Of a DNA stretch of 64,000 nt, positions 39,277 through 48,268 are shown one piece after another. Under the pieces are notes generated by a model. The model did no database searches, was not told the origin of the DNA, and saw nothing but the letters and a program-made list of their open reading frames with translations. A program made the translations under genes and the position numbers. Numbering within the stretch: position 1 is the stretch's first letter; each line of letters opens with the position of its first letter. The DNA is from Paenarthrobacter nicotinovorans (GTDB taxonomy: Bacteria; Actinomycetota; Actinomycetes; Actinomycetales; Micrococcaceae), in assembly GCF_021919345.1 (NCBI RefSeq), contig NZ_CP089293.1:2480001-2544000 (forward strand), written 5' to 3'.

Positions 39277-39996
39277 CTAATCTGCCGCCGTGTGCAGGCT
39301 GCCCAGAAGCTGGAAGCGCGAGCTGCCTGTCCCTGTGGTTGATACCGAAACGGTCACCGTATCCGCGCCCCTCACGAACCGTGCAGCCATGGCACCGTCA
39401 GCGGCTGGAGCGTCTTCGGACCAGAATCCATGCGATACCAAGGAATCTCGGAAGGAACCCAGCACCTCTGCCTGGGGCTTGTCGATGATGCCATCAGCTG
39501 CGACCTGGAGCGTGTTGCCCGAGGTCGACACGGAGGTTGAACCGATGGTCGAGCCCGCTGGCAAGGTGAGGATCCCTGCGGGCCAGCCGTCCACCATTTC
39601 ACCGGCTGCGGTACCAGGCTCCGGCAAGGCTCCGGTGATCAGTGGAGCGGGAGCAGTTGGCGCGGGCAGCCCTGTCGGTGTTGCCGTCACAGGGGGAAGG
39701 ACTTCCAGTGGCTGGCCGGCGGACGGTGACGAACCGCCGTCGCCACCGTTTTCAGTACCTCCGCTTGCTGAAGCATCCGACGGCGAACTGCCGGAGCCGG
39801 GTGCCTCGGCGCCTTGCGACGTGGTTCCCGCCGAAGCTGTTGACCCGGGGGCAGTCGAGCCCGGGCTTGGGGACGACGAGGACGTCGTCTGCGCCGAAGG
39901 GGCCGGCTTCACCGCCAGTTGGTCAAAGAGTATTGCGACGGCGGCGATCAGCACGGCAAGGCATATGCCTGCGATGACCAGCCGCCGCGCCATCAT
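39277..39996 (-). CDS. Ser/Pro/Gly-rich membrane-anchored protein
   Basis: A 239-residue protein with one N-terminal membrane segment (about 5-25). A low-complexity Ser/Thr/Gly/Pro stretch (about 33-130) follows, then a compact C-terminal domain of about 100 residues (AGEMVDGWPAGILTLPAGST to the end). No family recognised. The architecture suggests an extracytoplasmic domain on a flexible stalk. First gene of the unit with the MFS transporter and the propeller protein. Confidence 0.7.
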   Translation of the reverse strand: MMARRLVIAGICLAVLIAAVAILFDQLAVKPAPSAQTTSSSSPSPGSTAPGSTASAGTTSQGAEAPGSGSSPSDASASGGTENGGDGGSSPSAGQPLEVLPPVTATPTGLPAPTAPAPLITGALPEPGTAAGEMVDGWPAGILTLPAGSTIGSTSVSTSGNTLQVAADGIIDKPQAEVLGSFRDSLVSHGFWSEDAPAADGAMAARFVRGADTVTVSVSTTGTGSSRFQLLGSLHTAAD

Positions 39997-40070
39997 GGCA
40001 TGACCGGAAGAACAGCCCCGCCCGGCCGCGGATTTACGGCGTGGGACTCAGGGGCGGCGGGTAGAAGTGA

Positions 40071-40092
40071 CGCCACCTGCGACGAGGTGGCG
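40071..40092 (-). terminator. Hairpin after mutM
   Basis: An 8-bp inverted repeat, CGCCACCT/AGGTGGCG (40071-40078 and 40085-40092), with a 6-base loop lies about 90 bases past the mutM stop on the minus strand. There is no T-run, so its role as a terminator is uncertain. Confidence 0.35.
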
Positions 40093-40179
40093 TTCGGCCG
40101 TGCGATGGCGATGTACCGCACCAAGCGTTTCATGGGGACAGTCTGCCATTCACGCCACGATTCCGGAACAGTTTTGGCG

Positions 40180-41157
40180 CTACCAGCGCCCATTCCGTGG
40201 GCGGGGCTGGCAAACCGGGCAGGTGTAGGAGGAACGGTTCATGAATTGTTCCCGTTTGATGACACTCTGAAGCCCCTTCCCGGCACAACGCAGGCAGTAT
40301 TCACCGGCCCGCCCGTAGGCGTTGAGGGAGCGCGCGAAGTAGCCGGAATCGCCGTTGACGTTAACGTAGAGGGAGTCGAAGCTGGTCCCGCCGGCGGCCA
40401 AGGCGGCGTCCATGACATCCTTAACGGCCGAGATGAGCCGCTCGGCGTCTGCCCGTCGCAAGGTATCGGTGGGCCGTGCGTAGTGGAGCTGCGCCTTCCA
40501 CAGGGCCTCGTCGGCGTAGATGTTGCCGATACCGGAGATGACTCCCTGGTCCAGCAGGGCACGCTTCAGGCCCGTCTTCCGCTTCTTGACGTTCCGGTAG
40601 AACGCGTCGAATGAGAACCACGGATCCAACGGATCCCTTGCTATGTGCGAGGCTTCCTCGGCGATCTCCGGCAGCGGCGTCTCGCCCAGGCCTCCGGGCC
40701 CGGAGTCCGGGGTGGGCACAAGGGAGGTCACGAAGAGTCCGCCGAAGATCCTCTGGTCCACGAACCTGAGTTGTTCCGGCATGCCCTCCACCGGGCTCAG
40801 CGAGATCCTGACCTTGAGGTGTTTTTCGTCCGGCACGTCCGGATCCTGCATGAGAAGTTGTCCGCTCATTCCCAGATGGGCCATAAGCGCGACCTTGGGC
40901 AGGGTCGCGACCTCGGGAAGGGTCCCGTCACCGGTGGCGGACACACCGTCCATGGAGAGAGGCATCCACAGGAACTTTCCCCGCCGCACGACGTCAAGCA
41001 CCGTGGCGTGTTCCAGATTCCCCACGAAGTCTTCGGTCCCAAGGGTGTGGCGCCTGATGGAGCGCGGGTCCAGCACCTCGACGGCTGTGATGGTCCGGCC
41101 CCTGACCCATCGGGCAAGGCCACGGCGCACCACTTCTACTTCGGGAAGCTCAGGCAT
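40180..41157 (-). CDS. mutM: Formamidopyrimidine-DNA glycosylase
   Basis: Base-excision repair enzyme removing 8-oxoguanine and formamidopyrimidines. Pro2 and Glu3 of the catalytic start ([13 protein letters not shown]) are present, and a C-terminal zinc finger has CLRC and CPVC pairs. At 325 residues it is longer than E. coli MutM (269), mainly from insertions in the N-terminal half near residues 70-85 and 150-170. It lies three bases after rnc, the usual rnc-mutM order. Confidence 0.94.
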   Translation of the reverse strand: MPELPEVEVVRRGLARWVRGRTITAVEVLDPRSIRRHTLGTEDFVGNLEHATVLDVVRRGKFLWMPLSMDGVSATGDGTLPEVATLPKVALMAHLGMSGQLLMQDPDVPDEKHLKVRISLSPVEGMPEQLRFVDQRIFGGLFVTSLVPTPDSGPGGLGETPLPEIAEEASHIARDPLDPWFSFDAFYRNVKKRKTGLKRALLDQGVISGIGNIYADEALWKAQLHYARPTDTLRRADAERLISAVKDVMDAALAAGGTSFDSLYVNVNGDSGYFARSLNAYGRAGEYCLRCAGKGLQSVIKREQFMNRSSYTCPVCQPRPRNGRW

Positions 41158-41160
41158 GGA

Positions 41161-41871
41161 TCAAGCGGACGCCGGACCAGTCGGGGTCGTGTCCAGGGCA
41201 GTCAGGGCACGCCAGGCATCGGCGGCCGCTTCCTGCTCTGCTTCCTTCTTGGAGTGACCGGAACCGCGTCCGTAGGGTGTTCCGCCAATGTTCAGTACGG
41301 CTTCGAAAGTCCGCGCGTGATCCGGTCCGGAGCCTTCCACCGCATAGTGGATGGCGCCCAATTGCCGGCTGGCGGTGAGCTCCTGGATGCTGGTCTTCCA
41401 GTCCGTGCCGGCGCCCAGGGCACCTGCGTCCTTCAGGAGGGGTCCCACGAGCCGCATGACCAGCTGGCGTGCGGTTTCGATGTCGTTTGACAGATAAGTG
41501 GCACCGATCAGCGCCTCCATGGTGTCAGCCAGGATGGAGGCTTTGTTCTTGCCGTCAGTAAGCTTTTCGCCTTGGCCGAGGTAGATGAACTCGCCGACGC
41601 CGATCTCACGGCCGATTCCGGCCAGAGCGCGCGTACTGACGACGGCGGAGCGGCGCTTGGCAAGCTCGCCTTCAGGCAGCGTGGGGTTCTCACGGTAAAG
41701 GGAATCGGTCACGGAGAAACCCAGGATGGAGTCGCCGAGGAACTCAAGGCGCTCGTTGGTGGGGATCCCGCCGTTCTCATACGCGTATGAGCGATGTGTG
41801 AGAGCAAGACGAAGCGTCTCGGTGTCAATGGAGACACCGAGACGCTTCAGAAGCTCTTCAGTTGAAGACAT
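41161..41871 (-). CDS. rnc: Ribonuclease III
   Basis: Double-strand RNA endonuclease for rRNA and mRNA processing, 236 residues. The catalytic signature [13 protein letters not shown] is near residue 39, with downstream acidic residues in [11 protein letters not shown]-terminal dsRNA-binding domain (about 155-228) ends in [17 protein letters not shown]. It sits between rpmF and mutM in the conserved DUF177-rpmF-rnc-mutM order. Confidence 0.95.
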   Translation of the reverse strand: MSSTEELLKRLGVSIDTETLRLALTHRSYAYENGGIPTNERLEFLGDSILGFSVTDSLYRENPTLPEGELAKRRSAVVSTRALAGIGREIGVGEFIYLGQGEKLTDGKNKASILADTMEALIGATYLSNDIETARQLVMRLVGPLLKDAGALGAGTDWKTSIQELTASRQLGAIHYAVEGSGPDHARTFEAVLNIGGTPYGRGSGHSKKEAEQEAAADAWRALTALDTTPTGPASA

Positions 41872-41894
41872 CCTTAGTCAGCCTCTACGGCAGA

Positions 41895-42098
41895 TTAGGC
41901 GTCTGCGACCTTGCGGCCCTTGTATTCAAGGAACAGCGCGGTGCCGGCAGAGTCAGTAACGACCTTTGCCTGGTGCGGCAGGCTGTAGGTAACCTGACCG
42001 TTTTCGATGGTCTTGACCAAGTTGGGGGCAGTTGCCTTCCACTGGGCACGGCGGGCGCGTGTATTTGCGCGAGACATTTTCCGCTTGGGAACAGCCAC
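41895..42098 (-). CDS. rpmF: 50S ribosomal protein L32
   Basis: A 67-residue basic ribosomal protein starting [20 protein letters not shown]. No zinc-binding Cys are present, so this is the Cys-free type. It follows the DUF177 gene by 33 bases, the standard pairing. Confidence 0.95.
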   Translation of the reverse strand: MAVPKRKMSRANTRARRAQWKATAPNLVKTIENGQVTYSLPHQAKVVTDSAGTALFLEYKGRKVADA

Positions 42099-42131
42099 GG
42101 CTATCTCATTTCTCTCTTAGACGAACACTTA

Positions 42132-42659
42132 CTAATCGGTTTGCCGGTCAGTCTTAGCCAGATCAGCTAGGGCAGCCCAGCGAGGGTCAATGACCTCGTG
42201 GTGGTGCCCCGGCTCGTCTTCCAGGCGCGCTCCACATTCGGAGCACAGACCCTGGCAGTCTTCCCGGCACACCGGCTGGAACGGCAGCATAGTGACAACT
42301 GCGTCCCGCAACACCGGCTCAAGATCGATCAGATCGTACTCGACTCGACGTTGCTCTTCATCGTCTTCTTCGGCCGAAAGCTCAGCACCTTCGTAGAAGA
42401 AAAGTTCTTGCACATTGACCTCAAGGTCATACGCAAGGGGATCCAGGCATCGCCCACACTCGCCGGTTACTTCGACGATCGCGGATCCGGATACCAGAAT
42501 TCCTTCGTGTACGGCCTCAAGACGAAGATCCAGCTCGATATCCGAGCCTTCCTTTACGCCAATGAGCGCCACACCAAGGTCACTTGGCGCAGGTACATGC
42601 TCGTTGAGTGTCCGCATGGTCCCTGGACTGCGTCCAAGGTCCTTGACTACCAGCGCCAA
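42132..42659 (-). CDS. DUF177 (YceD-like) protein
   Basis: Small protein always found before rpmF; plant and bacterial relatives are linked to 23S rRNA accumulation. Four Cys pair up as CGRC and, later, CSEC with CRED, possible metal ligands. The first conventional start is TTG at 42659, but it has only a weak site. An AGGAG at 42689-42693 sits five bases from an in-frame ATT at 42683, with a stop further up and no other start between, so the real start may be ATT (42132-42683). Confidence 0.85.
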   Translation of the reverse strand: MALVVKDLGRSPGTMRTLNEHVPAPSDLGVALIGVKEGSDIELDLRLEAVHEGILVSGSAIVEVTGECGRCLDPLAYDLEVNVQELFFYEGAELSAEEDDEEQRRVEYDLIDLEPVLRDAVVTMLPFQPVCREDCQGLCSECGARLEDEPGHHHEVIDPRWAALADLAKTDRQTD

Positions 42660-42683
42660 GGGCGAACTTGCATCTCGCTTAAT

Positions 42684-42693
42684 GAGAACTCCT
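42684..42693 (-). promoter_or_regulatory. AGGAG ribosome site next to an in-frame ATT codon
   Basis: AGGAG (42693 to 42689) plus a 5-base spacer ends directly before ATT (42683-42681), which is in frame with the DUF177 protein. The spacing is ideal, whereas the TTG start lies 24 bases further on. Confidence 0.6.
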
Positions 42694-42824
42694 GTAGAAC
42701 ATATGACCGACGTACCATCTTAGCCTGATCACGCTTGAGGACTCAAACCGGCACCGGGCGCGCACAGAAGCACGCTGGTTTCAGCTTGGGGAACTCTGCG
42801 TGAGGGCGCAGGTACCCGACAAGC

Positions 42825-43325
42825 CTACCCCTTGCGGGGCGCTTCAGTGGGCGGCTCGCCTGCAAGGAGCCGCTTCAACACAGATTTGGGGACGTAATCA
42901 GAGATGTCCCCGCCCAGGACATTGACTTCCTTGATCAGGGTGGAGGACAGGTGGACGTAGTGCGCTTCGGCGGGCAGGAAGACGGTTTCGACGCCGGTCA
43001 ACTGGCGGTTCATCGTGGCCATCGGCAACTCGTAGTCGAAGTCCGAGGACGAGCGCAGGCCTTTGACGATCGCCGAAACGCCCCTGTGGCGGCAATACTC
43101 GGCCAGCAGGCCTTCACCCATGGGCTCCACGATGATTCCGCGCAGGGAAGCCAACGTTTCGCGTGCCATCTCCATCCGGTCTTCGAGGCTGAACCGGTAC
43201 TTTTTGGCGTAATTGGTGGACACGGCAACGATGACTTCATCGAACAGGCCGGCGGCCCGGGCAATGACTTCGAGATGTCCATTGTGGATGGGGTCAAAGG
43301 ATCCAGGGCATACCGCGCGTCTCAT
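42825..43325 (-). CDS. coaD: Phosphopantetheine adenylyltransferase
   Basis: Penultimate enzyme of coenzyme A synthesis: 4'-phosphopantetheine plus ATP to dephospho-CoA. The nucleotidyltransferase motif GSFDPIHNGHLEVI is near residue 8 and the second motif HLSSTLIKEV is near residue 125. 166 residues is standard. It lies upstream of DUF177 on the same strand, and rsmD, its frequent partner, is about 2 kb away. Confidence 0.95.
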   Translation of the reverse strand: MRRAVCPGSFDPIHNGHLEVIARAAGLFDEVIVAVSTNYAKKYRFSLEDRMEMARETLASLRGIIVEPMGEGLLAEYCRHRGVSAIVKGLRSSSDFDYELPMATMNRQLTGVETVFLPAEAHYVHLSSTLIKEVNVLGGDISDYVPKSVLKRLLAGEPPTEAPRKG

Positions 43326-43360
43326 GAGACGAACCTACCCCATGGCTTCGCCGGGATACC

Positions 43361-44614
43361 ATGGCTGCCATGGCATCAGCAGGCAGCAGCGCTCCCCTTA
43401 TTGGAACTTCAGCCGACGCTCCGGCACCTTGGAAACGGGCCGCTATGGGAGCCAACCTGCTCTCACCTGCCGGGGACCTGGGAGTCACCATCTTCGAAGA
43501 AATGACCACACTGGCTGTGTCCACCGGAGCCATCAACCTCGGTCAGGGCTTTCCCGACGAGGACGGCCCCGTAGAGATCAAGGACGCAGCGCAGGCCGCC
43601 ATTGCGGCAGGAGCGAACCAGTATGCGCCAGGCAAGGGGGTTGCCGCATTGCGGGAGGCCGTCTCGGCCCACCAGCAACGGTTTTACGGCCTGGACCCGG
43701 ATCCCGACAATGAAGTCCTTGTCACTACGGGAGCAACCGAGGCCATCGCAGCGGCGCTGCTTGCCTTCGTCCAACCCGGCGACGAGGTCCTGACCTTCGA
43801 GCCTTTCTACGACTCGTACGGTGCCATCATCGGGATGTCCGGCGCCAAGCATGTCACCGCTCCCCTGCTGGCCCCTGATTTCCTGCCGGACCTCGAAACG
43901 TTGGAAGAAGCCTTCAGCAGCAGAACCAAAATTGTCCTCCTGAACAACCCGCACAACCCCACGGGTGCCGTATTTCCGCATAGCGTCCTCGCCAGGATCG
44001 TGGAATTGGCCGGCAAATACGACGCCATCATCCTCAGCGACGAAGTGTATGAGCATCTCACCTTCGGAGTGCCGCACATCCCGGTCACCACCTTGCCCGG
44101 CGCCGCCGAACGAACCATCACCATTTCCTCCGCCGGCAAGACGTTTTCCTTCACCGGATGGAAGATCGGCTGGCTCACCGGACCGGCACACCTGGTGGCA
44201 GCTGTACGCACCGTGAAGCAATTCCTGACCTACAGCTCCGGCACGCCATTCCAGGGCGCCATCGCGGTCGGCCTGGGCCTTCCCGACGCGTTTTACCAGG
44301 GCATTGCCGATACCCTCCGGCAAAAGCGCGACATCCTCGCCGAAGGCCTCCGCGCCGCAGGCTTCGGCGTTTTCAACCCCAGCGGCACGTATTTCATCAA
44401 CGTCGATACCGCGCCGCTGGGCATCAGGGATTCCGTTGATCTCGCCAGGCGCCTGCCCGGACTCGTCGGAGTGGCTGCCATCCCTGTTCCGGTCTTCTGT
44501 CATCCGGAAGGCGCCGAACGCACCCGCAGCCTCCTGCGTTTTGCCTTCTGCAAGAAGATCGACGTCCTGGAAGAAGCTGCCGGGCGCCTGGCTACGCTCA
44601 AGGAACGCCTGTGA
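43361..44614 (+). CDS. PLP-dependent aminotransferase class I/II
   Basis: A 417-residue fold-type I aminotransferase. The PLP Lys is Lys260 in SSAGKTFSFTGWKIGW, with NNPHNPTG (195-202) and SDEVYEH (Asp227, Tyr230) also present. It resembles the YbdL/DapC/kynurenine aminotransferase group, so methionine, kynurenine or N-succinyl-diaminopimelate activity are all possible. It overlaps the next gene by four bases (GTGA). The two genes form a plus-strand unit inserted between coaD and rsmD. Confidence 0.88.
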   Translation: MAAMASAGSSAPLIGTSADAPAPWKRAAMGANLLSPAGDLGVTIFEEMTTLAVSTGAINLGQGFPDEDGPVEIKDAAQAAIAAGANQYAPGKGVAALREAVSAHQQRFYGLDPDPDNEVLVTTGATEAIAAALLAFVQPGDEVLTFEPFYDSYGAIIGMSGAKHVTAPLLAPDFLPDLETLEEAFSSRTKIVLLNNPHNPTGAVFPHSVLARIVELAGKYDAIILSDEVYEHLTFGVPHIPVTTLPGAAERTITISSAGKTFSFTGWKIGWLTGPAHLVAAVRTVKQFLTYSSGTPFQGAIAVGLGLPDAFYQGIADTLRQKRDILAEGLRAAGFGVFNPSGTYFINVDTAPLGIRDSVDLARRLPGLVGVAAIPVPVFCHPEGAERTRSLLRFAFCKKIDVLEEAAGRLATLKERL

Positions 44615-45399
44615 ATTCCCGGGATTCCGGCCATGCCGCCCGCTTCCTCCGCACCAGCGGCCAGCACGCCACGATCGATACAGACCCCCTCGTGGAGGGC
44701 AGCTTCATCCTGAGCATCGGCGGAGCCGAACAGTCACACGTGAACCTGGCGGCGCCCGGTGAGATCTTCTATGAATACCTCCGCAGGATCGGGCACGTGG
44801 TGGACCTGGCCGCAGAACCTGGCCGCCCCATCCGGGCCCTTCATCTGGGCGCCGGAGCACTTACACTGGCCCGCTACATCCAGGCCACCCGACCGGGCTC
44901 CGAACAGTACGCCGTTGAACTGGAACGTGAACTCCTGGACTTTGTCCTCCAGAAACTGCCGATGCCCGACGGTACAAGGCTGACCTCCCATATCGGCGAC
45001 GCGCGCGACGCATTGGCGCAGCTTCCCGCCGAGGCGGGGTTCGACGTCGTCATCCTTGACATCTTTTCCGGGCCCGAGGCCCCTTCCCATATCGCCTGCA
45101 GGGAGTTCTATGAAGAGGCAGCAGCCCGGCTGGCTCCCGATGGCGTCCTCATCGTCAATGTGGGCGACGAGCCGGCGCTCACGCTTGTCCGCAGCCAGGT
45201 CTCAGCGCTGCGCAAGGCCATGCCGGATGTTGCTGCGTTCGCGGAGGCCGGCATGTTTGAAGGCCGCTATCCGGGCAACATAATTTTGGTCGGCACACGT
45301 ACGCCATGGCCCGCGGAATGGACAGCTGAACTATTGGCCCGCGGCCCCCACCCGGCTGCCGTCCTGACGGGCGTGGACCTGGACCGGATCGCCGGCTAA
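44611..45399 (+). CDS. Spermidine synthase-like methyltransferase-fold protein
   Basis: A 262-residue Rossmann-fold protein with ALHLGAGALTLARYIQ (SAM-binding loop), acidic AVELERELL and VVILDIFSG. This matches the spermidine synthase-like group common in actinobacteria, many of which are not true polyamine enzymes. The GTG start overlaps the aminotransferase stop. It ends 13 bases from the convergent rsmD gene. Substrate unknown. Confidence 0.8.
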   Translation: MNSRDSGHAARFLRTSGQHATIDTDPLVEGSFILSIGGAEQSHVNLAAPGEIFYEYLRRIGHVVDLAAEPGRPIRALHLGAGALTLARYIQATRPGSEQYAVELERELLDFVLQKLPMPDGTRLTSHIGDARDALAQLPAEAGFDVVILDIFSGPEAPSHIACREFYEEAAARLAPDGVLIVNVGDEPALTLVRSQVSALRKAMPDVAAFAEAGMFEGRYPGNIILVGTRTPWPAEWTAELLARGPHPAAVLTGVDLDRIAG

Positions 45400-45412
45400 A
45401 CGGAACCAGTGC

Positions 45413-45985
45413 TCACGCCGGTTCAGCGAACCACAGCTTGGTCTCCCCGTACTTTTTGTCGGCGAAACACTCCAAGGCATCCGGCCACGACGGTTCGGGG
45501 CTGCGGGAACTGCGCTCCACCACCACAACGGCGGCATCGTCCAGGTGCAGTGCCAGCTTTTCGAGCACCGCAGCCAGCGCCGGTTCGTCCAGGGGGTAGG
45601 GCGGGTCAAGGAAGACCAGGTCCCACACCGAAGCATCGCCTGCACGCTCCAGGAACGATTCCACCTTGGAACGGTGGACGGAAACTTTCTTGGACCCCAG
45701 GGTCTGGTTGACCAGGTCCGCGTTCCGTTGGCAGACGTCGCTTGCCTTGGCATCGAACTCCACCAGGTCCACGCTGTGCGCGCCCCGGCTGGCGCTCTCG
45801 ACACCCAGTGAACCCGAGCCCGCGTAGAGATCCAGGACCCGCGCGCCGTCGATCACCGCCAACGATTCCAGACGCGAAAACAGGGCCTCCTTGACGCGGT
45901 CCGTCGTGGGTCTGGTGGCATTGCCGGGGACGCTTGCCAGAGGGTTTCCGCCGGCAACTCCGGCGATGATGCGGCTCACAGGCAT
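45413..45985 (-). CDS. rsmD: 16S rRNA (guanine-966-N2)-methyltransferase
   Basis: Methylates G966 of 16S rRNA; 190 residues. It shows the SAM loop VLDLYAGSGSLGVE and the catalytic DPPY box (FLDPPYPLDEP). The N-terminus RIIAG is typical. It follows recG by 27 bases, as in many actinobacteria. Confidence 0.92.
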   Translation of the reverse strand: MPVSRIIAGVAGGNPLASVPGNATRPTTDRVKEALFSRLESLAVIDGARVLDLYAGSGSLGVESASRGAHSVDLVEFDAKASDVCQRNADLVNQTLGSKKVSVHRSKVESFLERAGDASVWDLVFLDPPYPLDEPALAAVLEKLALHLDDAAVVVVERSSRSPEPSWPDALECFADKKYGETKLWFAEPA

Positions 45986-46012
45986 ACTCCTTGCGGGCCT
46001 TTGCCGGGGCTT

Positions 46013-48268
46013 CTAACCGCGTTCAAGGAACGCCTCCTTCTCAGGGTTCAGGTACTGATCTATCGCGGCGGCAAGCGCGGGCTGGTCCGCCAACGCGGGA
46101 TCGTCCGCCACCAGGGACTGGGCGTCGGCCCTTGCACGGGCAATGATGTCCTCGTGCTCAAGGACCCGGAGCAGCTTCAAAGTGGAGCGTCCGCCGGACT
46201 GTGAAGCCCCCAGGATGTCACCTTCACGGCGCAGCTTGAGGTCCTCCTGCGACAATTCAAAACCGTCGGTAGTGGACGCAACCGCCTCCAGGCGGCGCCG
46301 GCTCGGATGCCCGGGCTCCAGGGTGGTCACCAGCAGGCACGTGCCCGGAAGCCCGCCGCGCCCCACACGTCCCCGCAATTGGTGGAGCTGGGAAATGCCG
46401 AAACGGTCAGCATCAAGGATCACCATCAACGTGGCATTGTGGACATCCACGCCCACTTCGATGACAGTGGTGGAAACCAGGACCTTGGTCTCATTGGACG
46501 CAAATGAGGCCATGGTTTCAGACTTCATTTGCGGGTCCTGCCGTCCGTGCAGGGGTGCCACTGGAACACCAGCCAGGGACGGCTCCTGCAGGAGGCCCTC
46601 GACGACGGCAGTCACCGACGCGAGCTCCCTCGCCCCGCCCTCGTCCTGGAGTTCCGCTTCGCTCGGTTCCGATTCGCCGGGACTGAAGTCGCCGTCGTCG
46701 TCCGATCCGATCTTGGGGCACACCACATAGACCTGGTGTCCCGCGTCGACTTCCTCGCGCGACCGCTTCCAGATGCGGTCAGCCCAACCCGGGTTTTCCG
46801 AGAGCCCCACCACATGCGTGGAGATAGGGGCTCGTCCGGCGGGAAGCTCGTCGAGGATGGAGGTCTCAAGGTCACCGAACACAGTCATGGCGACGGTACG
46901 CGGAATGGGAGTTGCCGTCATCACCAGCAAGTGGGGAGGACGTTGTGCTTTTGCCCGGAGGGCATCGCGCTGCTCCACCCCGAAGCGGTGCTGCTCATCG
47001 ACCACAATCAGGCCGAGATCCTGGAAACTCGTCTTGTCACTCAGCAGGGCATGCGTGCCGATGACGATCCCGGCATTCCCGGACGCCGCATCAAGCATTG
47101 CCTGCTTTCGTGCCGCGGTGGGCATGGAACCGGTCAGCAAGGTTACCTGGACGGCTTGCTGCCCGGAGTCTCCGCCGAGCATGCCTGCCCCGCCAAAGAT
47201 TTGGTCGCGGGCAAGTGGGCCCAGGGTCCGGCGGATTGAATCGAAATGCTGGGCGGCAAGGACCTCGGTGGGTGCGAGGAGCGCGGCCTGGCCTCCGGCA
47301 TCCACGACTTGGAGCATGGCGCGCAGGGCAACGATTGTTTTGCCGGAACCCACTTCGCCTTGCAGGAGCCGGTTCATGGGCGTATCCCGGCCCAGCTCCT
47401 CGGCCAGGGTCTTTCCGACGGCGGACTGGCCTGCAGTCAGCGTGAACGGGAGGTTCCGGTCGAAGGTGCTGAGGAGGCCCCCGGGCAGCGGTCGCCTGGC
47501 TGTGGCTTCCTCGGCCGCAAGCTGGGCGCGCCTTCTCGCCAAGGCAGTCTGCAGGACCAAAGCTTCCTGGTATCGGAATCGTTCCTGCGCCCGTTGCCAG
47601 TCCTTGGGGGTCTCCGGCGAGTGGATCAGCCGATACGCCTCAGCGACGCTCAGCAAACCGTCCCTCCCGGCAAGATGGGCCGGGATCGGGTCCTCCAGCC
47701 CGTCAAGGTCCATGGTCTGCAGGAGCGCAGTGATCACTTTGTGAATGGACCAACTGGTCAGTTTGGCTGTCGCCGGGTACACCGGAATAGGCATGGTGGC
47801 CAGCTTCGCAGGGTCCACGGAGCCTTCGGCTTCAGGGTCCTCGTCGAGCAACAGGAAGTCGGGGTTGGTCAGGCCAAGAGCCCCACCGTAGCGTGTTACC
47901 TTCCCCGAAAACATGGCCCGGCGACCGGCCAGCAGCTCCGCCTTGGCGCGGAACCCGTTGAAGAAACTCACCTTCAGGGTCCCCGCGACACCGCTTCCGC
48001 CGGCCTCATCGGTGACGACGACATCTGTGATGGAACCACGGCGGGCGCGCATCTGGCGGGTGCTGTTGGACAGGACGCGGGCGATGAGCGTGACTTCCTC
48101 GTCCAACGGCAGGTTGCTGATGGGCGTCAGCTCTCCGCGGCTCAGGTAACGCCGCGGGAAGTAGTTCAGCAGGGCACCGGTTGATTTGAGGCCCAGGTGT
48201 TTATCGATAACTGCCGCAGACCGCTTACCGATCCTGCGTTCGAGGGGCAGTTCCAGTTCAGTAATCAT
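46013..48268 (-). CDS. recG: ATP-dependent DNA helicase RecG
   Basis: Branch-migrating helicase acting on stalled forks and Holliday junctions. An N-terminal wedge domain (about 1-200) precedes helicase motifs: GEVGSGKTIVAL (Walker A), VVDEQHRFGVEQR and MTATPIPRTVAM, plus the C-terminal TRG-like region. The ATG at 48268 gives the expected N-terminus and an 11-base overlap with the upstream DAK gene. A longer frame to 48304 with a TTG start is less likely. About 751 residues. Confidence 0.94.
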   Translation of the reverse strand: MITELELPLERRIGKRSAAVIDKHLGLKSTGALLNYFPRRYLSRGELTPISNLPLDEEVTLIARVLSNSTRQMRARRGSITDVVVTDEAGGSGVAGTLKVSFFNGFRAKAELLAGRRAMFSGKVTRYGGALGLTNPDFLLLDEDPEAEGSVDPAKLATMPIPVYPATAKLTSWSIHKVITALLQTMDLDGLEDPIPAHLAGRDGLLSVAEAYRLIHSPETPKDWQRAQERFRYQEALVLQTALARRRAQLAAEEATARRPLPGGLLSTFDRNLPFTLTAGQSAVGKTLAEELGRDTPMNRLLQGEVGSGKTIVALRAMLQVVDAGGQAALLAPTEVLAAQHFDSIRRTLGPLARDQIFGGAGMLGGDSGQQAVQVTLLTGSMPTAARKQAMLDAASGNAGIVIGTHALLSDKTSFQDLGLIVVDEQHRFGVEQRDALRAKAQRPPHLLVMTATPIPRTVAMTVFGDLETSILDELPAGRAPISTHVVGLSENPGWADRIWKRSREEVDAGHQVYVVCPKIGSDDDGDFSPGESEPSEAELQDEGGARELASVTAVVEGLLQEPSLAGVPVAPLHGRQDPQMKSETMASFASNETKVLVSTTVIEVGVDVHNATLMVILDADRFGISQLHQLRGRVGRGGLPGTCLLVTTLEPGHPSRRRLEAVASTTDGFELSQEDLKLRREGDILGASQSGGRSTLKLLRVLEHEDIIARARADAQSLVADDPALADQPALAAAIDQYLNPEKEAFLERG

